From assembly GCA_050946535.1 (NCBI GenBank), contig JBMNUZ010000001.1, positions 62,001 to 126,000 of the forward strand: 64,000 nucleotides of DNA, read 5' to 3'. Below the pieces are notes generated by a model. The model did no database searches and was not told the origin of the DNA. It saw only the letters and a program-made list of their open reading frames with translations. The position numbers were made by a program, and so were the translations under genes. The DNA is from RUG708 sp050946535. Its GTDB lineage: Bacteria; Bacillota; Clostridia; Peptostreptococcales; Anaerovoracaceae. Positions 8,158-15,092 of this stretch are shown one piece after another (the stretch's first letter is position 1; each line of letters opens with the position of its first letter).

Positions 8158-9048
8158 ATGGCTGTAAAAAACGGAAGGAAAAAAGGAGGCGGGCTTGGCC
8201 GCGGACTCGATATATTATTTGAAGACTCAATGATAAACGACGAGGTTGCTGTAAATGACAGGAATAACAAGTCGATCAGTTTCATAAGTGTATCGGATAT
8301 TTTTCCGAATTCCGCTCAGCCGAGAAAGAAATTCGATGAGTCAAAACTCAAAGCGCTCGCCGATTCCATTAAGGAGCATGGAGTGCTTCAGCCTATACTC
8401 GTGCGTCCCCACGCTTCACGTTACGAGATCGTAGCGGGCGAGAGAAGATGGCGCGCGTCGAAAATAGCGGGACTCGATGAGGTTCCATGCATCGTACATG
8501 ATTTTACAGATCGTGAAAACATGCTTATGGCACTCATTGAAAATATGCAGAGAGAAGATCTGAATCCCGTGGAGGAAGCAAACGCGTTCCAGGAAATGAT
8601 AGAGAGATACGGCCTGACCCATGAGGAAATATCAAAGACAGTAGGCAGAAGCAGACCATATATCACGAATTCCATGAGGCTTCTCAAGCTTCCGGAGGAA
8701 GTACAGAATATGGTTTCTGAAGGAAAGCTTACCGGAGGACACGCGAGGGCTCTTGCCGGAGTTGAAAATAAAAAAGAACAGATCAGGCTTGCAAAACTCT
8801 GTGTAGAAAAGAAACTTTCCGTCAGGCAGCTCGAAAAAATGATCAGCAATTCGGAGAGCCGGAGCGCGAAAAAAGGACGTACACGCGATCCTGAAATAAA
8901 AGCGGCTGAAGAAAGACTGACCAGAATCATAGGTGGAAAAGTCAGTCTTCCGGTCTCCAAAAAGAAGGGAAAGATAGAAATACATTTTTCATCTCCGGAG
9001 CAGCTTGACAGTATCATAAAAAAATTGAGCGAACTCGAAAATCACTGA
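8158..9048 (+). CDS. parB: Chromosome partitioning protein ParB/Spo0J
   Basis: ParB (296 aa) is a CTP-dependent clamp that loads at parS and spreads along DNA to organise the origin. Visible elements in order: a basic start (GRKKGGGLGRGLDILF) typical for contact with ParA; the nuclease-like CTP-binding domain with QPRKKFD and GERRWRAS; a helix-turn-helix at about residues 155-180 (THEEISKTVGRSRPYITNSMRLL); and a C-terminal dimerisation region ending IHFSSPEQLDSIIKKL. The ATG at 8158 follows CAGGAG. A parS site lies 41 bases after its stop and another lies inside gatB-aspS. Confidence 0.95.
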   Translation: MAVKNGRKKGGGLGRGLDILFEDSMINDEVAVNDRNNKSISFISVSDIFPNSAQPRKKFDESKLKALADSIKEHGVLQPILVRPHASRYEIVAGERRWRASKIAGLDEVPCIVHDFTDRENMLMALIENMQREDLNPVEEANAFQEMIERYGLTHEEISKTVGRSRPYITNSMRLLKLPEEVQNMVSEGKLTGGHARALAGVENKKEQIRLAKLCVEKKLSVRQLEKMISNSESRSAKKGRTRDPEIKAAEERLTRIIGGKVSLPVSKKKGKIEIHFSSPEQLDSIIKKLSELENH

Positions 9049-9088
9049 GCGTAAAGATGTATTTTGTATCGAATTGTTTCAGCCGAAA

Positions 9089-9104
9089 TGTTTCACGTGA
9101 AACA
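9089..9104 (+). other. parS centromere site downstream of parB
   Basis: TGTTTCACGTGAAACA is identical to the site at 4266-4281 and perfectly palindromic. It lies between parB and the next gene, a common location for Spo0J/ParB sites in Bacillota. Confidence 0.93.
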
Positions 9105-9118
9105 AATGAGGAGATCGC

Positions 9119-9601
9119 ATGCGGAGAAAAGACAGAGAAATTTCTGATATGAAGAAGATCGTCGACGAGGTCATCGATAAGGCGGATGTAATAAGAATCG
9201 GTCTGGCCGACGGAGATTATCCATATATTGTTCCGCTGAATTATGCCTATACCTTTGAAGACGATCATCTGGAATTCTACGTTCACGGCGCGGCAGCCGG
9301 CAGGAAAATGGATCTGCTAAGGAAAAATCCTGTATGTTCCTTTGAGATAGATACGGATCACCAGCCAGTGTTTATACCGGAAAAAGGTTACGCCACGATG
9401 AACTATAAATCTGCAATGGGCAGAGGGAAGATTGAAGAGATCGAAGATGAGCATGAAAAGGAAAAGATGCTCGTCGAAATTGTCCGCAGGTATAATCCTC
9501 CGGAGGGATTCAGATTTGACAGAAGATCACTTCCTGTTACGGAAGTGATGAAAATTACTGTGACTTCGATCACAGGAAAAGCAAACAGAAAAAAAGTATG
9601 A
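9119..9601 (+). CDS. Pyridoxamine 5'-phosphate oxidase-like flavin-binding protein (NimA-like)
   Basis: This 160-residue protein reads as an FMN-binding split-barrel protein of the NimA/pyridoxamine-phosphate-oxidase-like group. It begins MRRKDREISDMKKIVDEVIDKADVIRIGLADGDYPYIVPLNYAY, followed by LEFYVHGAAAGRKMDLLRKNPVCSFEID and a YATMNYKSAMGRGKIEEI segment; these are the hallmark blocks of the family. Such proteins bind flavin or heme-like cofactors, and the substrate cannot be named from sequence. The ATG has GAGGAG 5 bases upstream. It follows parS directly and may share the parB transcript. Length is typical. Confidence 0.85.
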   Translation: MRRKDREISDMKKIVDEVIDKADVIRIGLADGDYPYIVPLNYAYTFEDDHLEFYVHGAAAGRKMDLLRKNPVCSFEIDTDHQPVFIPEKGYATMNYKSAMGRGKIEEIEDEHEKEKMLVEIVRRYNPPEGFRFDRRSLPVTEVMKITVTSITGKANRKKV

Positions 9602-9721
9602 AATATAATGCATGGCACCGGAAGACAGGAACGTATGCGGCCGGCGGATGTTGAGCGGGACGCATACGAAACGAATTGCATGCTGGCATTCGGATTATAG
9701 CCAGTTGGGTTATAGTCAGAT

Positions 9722-9754
9722 CATACAGGTGAACCGGATAAGCTTACCTGTATG
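9722..9754. terminator. Hairpin between convergent genes
   Basis: CATACAGGT at 9722-9730 pairs with ACCTGTATG at 9746-9754. It lies between the plus-strand flavoprotein gene and the minus-strand rnhA, where a bidirectional terminator is expected. No T-run follows, so the call is moderate. Confidence 0.45.
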
Positions 9755-9785
9755 ACTCGGCGGGAGCATATCAGAATTCCGGATG

Positions 9786-10337
9786 TCATGCATTGTTTTT
9801 ATATGGTTCCATGCCTATATTCGCGAGTTCGTCCGCACGGTTATTCATCTTCGTAATGTAGATAAAATCATCGTAGGTAAACGAACTGCCGTTATTCTCT
9901 GTGAATTTCTGATATCTCTTTTTCAGATCGCTGCTGTCTTTTGACACATCGACATGCCCCTTGACCTTGAAGAAATGAATATTGTGCTGCGAAGTCAGGT
10001 CAAGCAGCTGCTCCCAGAGGTCTTTGTTCTTAACAGGTTCCTTTGCTGAATTTACCCATCCGTTTTTCTGCCACTTCACATACCATTTTTTTCTGAAGCA
10101 GTCCATGAGATAGCTGCTGTCCGAGAATACATCGATTTCGAGTCCAGTACGTTTCAGACATGAAAGTGCTTCTATCAGAGCCGTCATTTCCATTTTATTG
10201 TTCGTCGTATTGGCTTCGCCGCCGTACAGTTCTTTTTGTACATCGCCCCATTCGAGAATGGCACCCCATCCTCCGGCATTGGTATCGTTTTGATTGTTGG
10301 AGCATGCTCCATCGGTGTATATCTTCAGTTTTGCCAT
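9786..10337 (-). CDS. rnhA: Ribonuclease HI
   Basis: The 183-residue protein cleaves RNA in RNA-DNA hybrids. The RNase HI carboxylates are readable: Asp9 in IYTDGACSNN, Glu50 in NTTNNKMEM, Asp73 in FSDSSYL and Asp169 in NNRADELAN. The substrate-handling KVKGH motif is at 124-128. Between KVKGH and NNRADELAN there are about 36 residues where E. coli RNase HI has about 10, so the handle/active-site loop region carries an extra insertion (DSSDLKKRYQKFTENN). The ATG has GGAGG upstream on the minus strand. It stands alone, facing the flavoprotein gene. Confidence 0.93.
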   Translation of the reverse strand: MAKLKIYTDGACSNNQNDTNAGGWGAILEWGDVQKELYGGEANTTNNKMEMTALIEALSCLKRTGLEIDVFSDSSYLMDCFRKKWYVKWQKNGWVNSAKEPVKNKDLWEQLLDLTSQHNIHFFKVKGHVDVSKDSSDLKKRYQKFTENNGSSFTYDDFIYITKMNNRADELANIGMEPYKNNA

Positions 10338-10489
10338 TTATATTCCTCCGTGCACGCTGCTTATATATTACGCTGCATATATGCTGCGTATATATTATAG
10401 GAAATAATAATGCAGCGGCATGTGTTGTTGCAGAAAAAGATTTATTATTTATATCCTGAGTATGCCGGATCAGCACAAGTACGGTCACG

Positions 10490-11030
10490 TATCATTGCAG
10501 AGGATGACCGGATCATCAAAGGTCCGGATGCGTATCTTTGTAACGTAGAACAGAACCGCAGATGCCCTGCCGCGATTTTTTATCGAACATCCGGAGATGC
10601 AAAGACGCTGCCTCGATTGTTTTATCAAACATTCTGAACCGCAAAGACTCTTCCACATTTTATTATATCGAACGACCGGAAATGCAAAGCCTCTACTGCA
10701 ATCATCATACTGAAAACTATGAACCTCAAAGACCAGCCGCGATAATTATACCGAACGACCGGACTTTCATGAGTACAGTCACCTATTATTGTAGTGGATG
10801 ACCGGATCTACACAGGCCATGCCACGTACTATTATACAGAACGTCCGGATCTGAAAAGGCCAGGCAATGATCATTTTTTCGAACGGCCAGATACGCACAA
10901 GGCACAGGCTCTGCTACATATTATTATAGCTGACGGCCGGAGCCAAGAGCCAAACAAGCGCTGCCACATTTCGCTATAACGGACGGCAGGACCGTATCCG
11001 CATAAGTACGGTCACGTATCATTTTAACAT
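10490..11030. repeat. 42-base degenerate tandem array
   Basis: About eleven units of 41-50 bases follow one another. A typical unit is GAACGACCGGA, then AATGCAAAG, then C/T-rich text, then an A/T tail such as TTTTATTATATC. Clear starts include GAACATCCGGAGATGC, GAACGACCGGAAATGC, GAACGACCGGACTTTC and GAACGTCCGGATCTG. The array is bracketed by two copies of AGTACGGTCACGTATCATT (near 10479 and 11006). No gene is supported in it; open frames of 60-99 codons are a by-product of the 42-base period. Confidence 0.65.
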
Positions 11031-11089
11031 CTTGCTGCTGTATATCCGCATAAATCCGAAAAAATCATATCAGAAAAGGGAAATATGCT

Positions 11090-11540
11090 TTTGTACATGC
11101 CACTTAAGTCTGAAGCTGGCACGGTCCAGATTAGCTTTTTCACGGCAACAAGGCAGTAGATAAATCTGCTAAGGCGAGAAGCGAGCTCGGTTCCAAGAAT
11201 GCATCTTCACGGTAACAAAACAGTTTAATAATCGACTCAGGCGAGAAGCGAGCTCGGTTCCATGAGAGCATTTTCACGCTGACACCGCAGTCGGAAAATC
11301 CACTGGGGCCGAAGCTGGTACATTTACGGATAGCATATTCAAGGCAACAGAGTAGTCAATAAATCTACTGGGGTCCGAAGTTGTCACATTTTCTAAAAGA
11401 ATATTCAAGGCAGAATTGCAGTCAGGACAATCCATTCAGTCCCGAAGAGAAAGTGGTTCAAAAAATGCATTTTCACGGCAGCATCGCGGTCAGGAAAATC
11501 CACTCAGTTCTGAGGCAAACACGGATTGTTTTTGTAAACA
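11090..11540. repeat. 67-base degenerate tandem array
   Basis: Successive units start with TTCACGGC or TTCAAGGC at 11139, 11206, 11273, 11338, 11404 and 11472, that is, spacings of 67, 67, 65, 66 and 68 bases, with a partial unit before them. Units contain CAGTxxxxAAATC-ACT, then GGCGAGAAGCGAGCTCGG or a diverged GGxCCGAAG, and end near GCATT. The array stops just before the WalR-type boxes of the next gene. No coding capacity is apparent. Confidence 0.7.
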
Positions 11541-11587
11541 TACAGTAACTTTGATGTAACAAGCCTGTAATATTCAAAAGATATAAT
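11533..11587 (+). promoter_or_regulatory. Four phased WalR-type half-sites and -10 box
   Basis: Four half-sites lie at an exact 11-base period: TGTAAA (11533), AGTAAC (11544), TGTAAC (11555) and TGTAAT (11566). The central pair matches the published WalR/YycF consensus TGTWAH-N5-TGTWAH. A consensus TATAAT -10 box follows at 11582-11587, ten bases after the last half-site, so a bound regulator would occupy the -35 region as activators of the OmpR family do. The downstream genes occupy Wal-operon positions, which fits control by the WalR encoded at 32203. Confidence 0.75.
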
Positions 11588-11660
11588 GTCAATGTATGTA
11601 AAACAAAATAGGCGAACTATACGCTGCCGGGATTTTATCGAGTCCGCGGGCGGATGATGT

Positions 11661-11695
11661 GCCGTCAGCCGGACATCGAAACGGCGGCGTTTTTC
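11661..11695 (+). promoter_or_regulatory. Possible leader hairpin before the YycH-position gene
   Basis: GCCGT at 11661-11665 can pair with ACGGC at 11681-11685 and is followed by GGCGTTTTT. It lies in the untranslated leader and could attenuate transcription. The stem is only five base pairs, so this is weak. Confidence 0.25.
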
Positions 11696-11716
11696 TTGAT
11701 TTTATTTAAAATAAAG

Positions 11717-13270
11717 ATGGCAGGGAAAATTAAAGACATTCTGATAGTTGTGGTGCTGCTTACCGCGTTCGCAGCAGCATATTTCATCTGTCAGAATTAC
11801 TCCGTAATCAACGGTATCAGACCGTTTTTCACGGACAGCAGTAACACCAGTGAGGCTGCAGCCGAGATAACAGAACTCCTGGAACCTGAAAAAATAATAG
11901 TATGCGACAGCAGCGGAAATATGTTCTCTGCACAGAGTGACTTCAAGCTTGAAAAGGCAGAGCGGGCAGAGGGAGCAGATGATTCCACTCTGTACGCCAG
12001 TTTCGTGGAGGCATTCAGAAATATCGTGTCTGGTTCGAATGAGCTGTCGGAAATCGACGAATCAGCCTACGTGAGTGCAATTTCTGCGGATTCGATCGCT
12101 GCACAATACATGTGTGACATCACGCTCAGCGATTTTGCGGAATGCATCGATGCGGACTTCAGCGTAAAAGGAGCCTCGGATATTCACGCATCTGTGATAG
12201 CTGCAGACTCTGACAGCAGGAATACCGTGTATATATATGACAGCGAAGAAGGAAAATACTACAGTATTAAATCGGATAACGAATCCAATGTATGGAGTTC
12301 ACTTGATGATGCTCTGGCTTCCGTCGAATCGGAAGGAGGGACTGCTTACCGCTTTTCAACCTCGGACAACTCATCGGCCGGATACATTCCGGATGATCAG
12401 ACGGAATTTTCAATACTAAAGGATATCTCGTTCGAGCCGGAATACGATGCGGAAGACGACAGTGCTCTTACAGAGATTGAACAGATGTTTTTTAAAGACG
12501 GTACGGATTTCGTCAGAGTATCAACACTTTCGGACGGCTCGGTATCTTACAGGTACAAGTATCAGGACAAAATACTTACGGTATCGCCTTCAGGCAGTAT
12601 TTCATACAAAGAAAAAACAGATATAAATTCATACAGACGGACGAGTCTTCGCGATTCTCTTGCCATAGCACTCGAATATATAGATTCGCACGGCGGAATG
12701 GAGAAGAACGGCGACGTAAAAGTATGTCTCAAGAGCGTAGAGAGCTCGGGAGAAGACAAGTCTCTGAAATACACTTTCGATTTCGGGATTACGTGTAACG
12801 GTATGAAGCTTATTTATCCTGACAACGAGGGCAAAATGCTGACCGTTACCGTCACAGGCGGCCAGGTGACAGAATACTTCAGAGATCTGCCGTCGTTTGA
12901 CAGTATTGATCTGCCGTCGGATAACTCGGATTCGGATGATGCATGGACGGATGCGCTGCCTCTTTCCACCCTGGTGGAAGATAACAAATCGGAACTTGCT
13001 TCAGCTCTGGAGATGAAAACTGCCGACACGAGTGTTCAGGATATCACAGAGAATATCAGCATGGCTGAAATATGTATATACAGGGTTTCGGCTGAAGACG
13101 ATTCCGGCAGCGGTGATGAATCAACAGCTTCTTCACGAAGCAGCAATGATACTACGGCGAACGGTCAGTACGGGACGCTGGTTTCGGCATGGCATATAGT
13201 TATCGGCGACAGGGAATTCTGGTTCAGGGCTGAAGACGGAGAATTCATCGCGTCGGATGCTGCAGCCTGA
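11717..13270 (+). CDS. Membrane-anchored protein in the YycH/YycI position of a wal operon
   Basis: A 517-residue protein with a short basic start (MAGKIKD), one transmembrane helix at about residues 8-26 (ILIVVVLLTAFAAAYFI) and a long acidic, Ser/Asp-rich extracytoplasmic part. That topology, the YycI-like text in the C-terminal half (ITCNGMKLIYPDNEGKMLTVTVTGGQVTEYFRDLP), the WalR-type boxes upstream and the following walJ-htrA-rlmH order suggest a YycH/YycI-type accessory of the WalK kinase. In Bacillus these proteins contact WalK across the membrane. Sequence similarity to those families is weak by eye, so the name rests mainly on context. The frame is open from 11654; I chose ATG 11717 because the upstream part overlaps a GC hairpin. 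Neither start has a strong ribosome binding site. Confidence 0.6.
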   Translation: MAGKIKDILIVVVLLTAFAAAYFICQNYSVINGIRPFFTDSSNTSEAAAEITELLEPEKIIVCDSSGNMFSAQSDFKLEKAERAEGADDSTLYASFVEAFRNIVSGSNELSEIDESAYVSAISADSIAAQYMCDITLSDFAECIDADFSVKGASDIHASVIAADSDSRNTVYIYDSEEGKYYSIKSDNESNVWSSLDDALASVESEGGTAYRFSTSDNSSAGYIPDDQTEFSILKDISFEPEYDAEDDSALTEIEQMFFKDGTDFVRVSTLSDGSVSYRYKYQDKILTVSPSGSISYKEKTDINSYRRTSLRDSLAIALEYIDSHGGMEKNGDVKVCLKSVESSGEDKSLKYTFDFGITCNGMKLIYPDNEGKMLTVTVTGGQVTEYFRDLPSFDSIDLPSDNSDSDDAWTDALPLSTLVEDNKSELASALEMKTADTSVQDITENISMAEICIYRVSAEDDSGSGDESTASSRSSNDTTANGQYGTLVSAWHIVIGDREFWFRAEDGEFIASDAAA

Positions 13271-13321
13271 CCGTACTGAGCGTACCGGTTCTGCGAAAAT
13301 TCATTGAAATATTGACATATT

Positions 13322-13356
13322 AAAAAAACAGCGGTTTCAGAACCGCTGTTTTTTTA
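13322..13356. terminator. Bidirectional terminator
   Basis: AAAAAAACAGCGGTT-TCAG-AACCGCTGTTTTTTT is a near-perfect palindrome with A-run and T-run flanks. It ends the YycH-position gene and separates it from the IS200 remnant and walJ. Confidence 0.9.
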
Positions 13357-13366
13357 GTAACAGAAA

Positions 13367-13388
13367 ACCCCGCGTCAGACGCGGGGTT
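13367..13388. mobile_element. IS200-type end hairpin
   Basis: AACCCCGCGTCAGACGCGGGGTT is a perfect stem-loop about 90 bases before the transposase remnant. IS200-family elements carry such a hairpin upstream of tnpA, where it limits read-through transcription. Confidence 0.6.
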
Positions 13389-13479
13389 CCGTGAACGCTA
13401 TGCGTTTGACCAGTAATCCTCCTCACGTTATGATAAATCTGCGGTCTGGCAACTGCAGAAAACCAACGAGGAGGATAAC

Positions 13480-13880
13480 ATGGGTCTTGAAGACATTCAC
13501 AGTTTAGCGCATTTAAAATGGAATTGCAAATACCACATTGTGTTTCCTCCGAAGTAACGAAGAAAAGTGTTTTACGGGCAGCGTAAGATGGAGGTAGGAA
13601 GGATATTACGACAACTCTGCGAATGGAAAGGCGTAAATATTTTGGAAGCAGAGTTGTGCCCGGATCACATCCATATGCTCATATGCTGGCCGAAATACCC
13701 CCAAAGATGGCAGTATCAAGTTTTATGGGGTACGTGAAAGGGAAAAGCAGTACGCTAATCTATGAGCAATTCGGCGATCTAAAGTAAAAGTACCGGAATC
13801 GTTCATTCTGGTGCAAAGGCTATTATGTAGACACAGTCAGGAAGAAGAAGAGCGGAAATCAGCAGCCCGAAGTCCGCCCG
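13480..13880 (+). pseudogene. tnpA: IS200-family Y1 transposase tnpA, inactivated
   Basis: The sequence reads as TnpA of the IS200 group: LKWNCKYHIVFPPK, then RRKVFYG, then LCEWKGVNILEAELCPDHIHMLI (with the HUH histidines) and, in another frame, PPKMAVSSFMGYVKGKSS and FWCKGYYVDTV with the expected catalytic Tyr region. It is dead: an in-frame TAA at 13555-13557 replaces the usual Tyr of KYRRK, a frameshift occurs near 13690-13700, and a second TAA sits at 13785-13787. The ATG at 13480 still has GAGGAGG upstream. IS200 transposases are about 140-150 aa, so the copy is nearly full length and decayed in place. Confidence 0.85.
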
Positions 13881-13924
13881 GCCAGATGCTTTATACGGTT
13901 TGTCTGTAAAGTAATTAATTATAA

Positions 13925-13954
13925 TTGTAAATAAATTAATATAGGCGCTATAAT
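13925..13954 (+). promoter_or_regulatory. Promoter for walJ-htrA
   Basis: TTGTAA (13925-13930), 18 bases, then TATAAT (13949-13954). A TGTAAA hexamer also occurs at 13905 and 13926, but the 21-base spacing does not match a phased WalR box. The 300 bases from here to walJ hold no gene. Confidence 0.55.
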
Positions 13955-14272
13955 ATAAATCAGAAATTTCGGTTCCGGGAGGAGACTGTCGTTCCACACA
14001 CTGCCGTCCGGATTTGTGCGCGGACACCGTGTGCTGAAAAGAGGCGGCAGCCTGGCAGAGGTTCGATGGTCAGCCGGCTTCTGGTTCAAAATATAAGGGA
14101 AAACGTCAGAAAAGCGCGGCTGCCGAAATTTCCTGCATTATACATTAATTGTATATACATTAACTATATATAGAGGAAATATTAATAATTCACAACTGCT
14201 TCATGATTTCATCACAGAAGAGTTGTACATTACAGATTATATGAGGGTTTCTACCTTCGGACAGGAGCAAGC

Positions 14273-15070
14273 ATGGCTTTAAGCGTTTGTTCATTTGCCA
14301 GCGGCAGCAGCGGAAACTGCTATTATGTAAAGAGCAGAAATACGTCGATTCTGATAGACGCCGGCATAAGCACAAAGAGAATTCATGATTCGATGAACAG
14401 GATCGGAGCAGACAGACAGTCGATAGAAGGCGTATTTATTACTCACGAACACACGGATCATGTGAAAGGACTGAGGGTTCTGACAAAGAAGAATCCTCAG
14501 TGGAAGATATACGCATCCGAGGGAACCGGCAGAATGATCAGAGACAGCGTTATCGACGAGTCAAATCTCAGATGTTTCAAGGCCGGGAGCGCGATAGACG
14601 TCGGCGACATGAAGGTTCAGTCGATCAGGATATCTCACGATGCTGCAGATCCGGTATGCTATTCCATCACTTCAGAGGGAACAAGCCTTCTGATCATGAC
14701 AGATACGGGATATGTTCCAAACGAAGCGGCAGCTAAAATGCGCGATTCGGATATCATAGTGATGGAGGCAAATCACGAGGTGAATATGCTTAAAGCAGGC
14801 CCGTATCCTTATAGTCTCAAGATGCGCATACTTGGAGACAAAGGGCATCTGTCAAACGAAACAGCGGGGGAAACTCTCGCAGAAACAATGTCAGACGATT
14901 CGCGCTACAGGAAAATCTATCTGGCTCATCTGAGCCGTGAAAACAACTTTCCTAAACTCGCGTTTCAGACCGTCAAAAACATACTTGAGGAAAACAACTT
15001 TTATCCGGGCAGGAATTTCAGCCTCGACGTAATGAGAAGAGATGAAATCAGCGGCATGGCTACGGTGTAA
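14273..15070 (+). CDS. walJ: WalJ/YycJ metallo-beta-lactamase fold hydrolase
   Basis: A 265-residue MBL-fold protein. The opening LSVCSFASGSSGNCYYV and the metal-binding THEHTDHVKG are the diagnostic blocks of the WalJ/YycJ group. Further metal ligands appear as RISHDAADPV, TDTGY and a late LAHLSRENN. In Bacillus YycJ is linked to coordinating cell division with replication and belongs to the wal operon; its nuclease-like activity is inferred from the fold. The ATG follows GGAGCAAGC. htrA starts 23 bases downstream, and the pair is likely one transcript from the promoter at 13925. Confidence 0.92.
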   Translation: MALSVCSFASGSSGNCYYVKSRNTSILIDAGISTKRIHDSMNRIGADRQSIEGVFITHEHTDHVKGLRVLTKKNPQWKIYASEGTGRMIRDSVIDESNLRCFKAGSAIDVGDMKVQSIRISHDAADPVCYSITSEGTSLLIMTDTGYVPNEAAAKMRDSDIIVMEANHEVNMLKAGPYPYSLKMRILGDKGHLSNETAGETLAETMSDDSRYRKIYLAHLSRENNFPKLAFQTVKNILEENNFYPGRNFSLDVMRRDEISGMATV

Positions 15071-15092
15071 AGGTCGGACAGGGGTGACATTT

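Noticed and set aside
10490..11540. CRISPR array
   Set aside because: Units are adjacent and degenerate throughout; there are no identical repeats separated by unique spacers and no cas genes.
13905..13931. WalR box before walJ
   Set aside because: Two TGTAAA hexamers are present but 21 bases apart with no half-site between, so they do not fit the 11-base phase seen at 11533.
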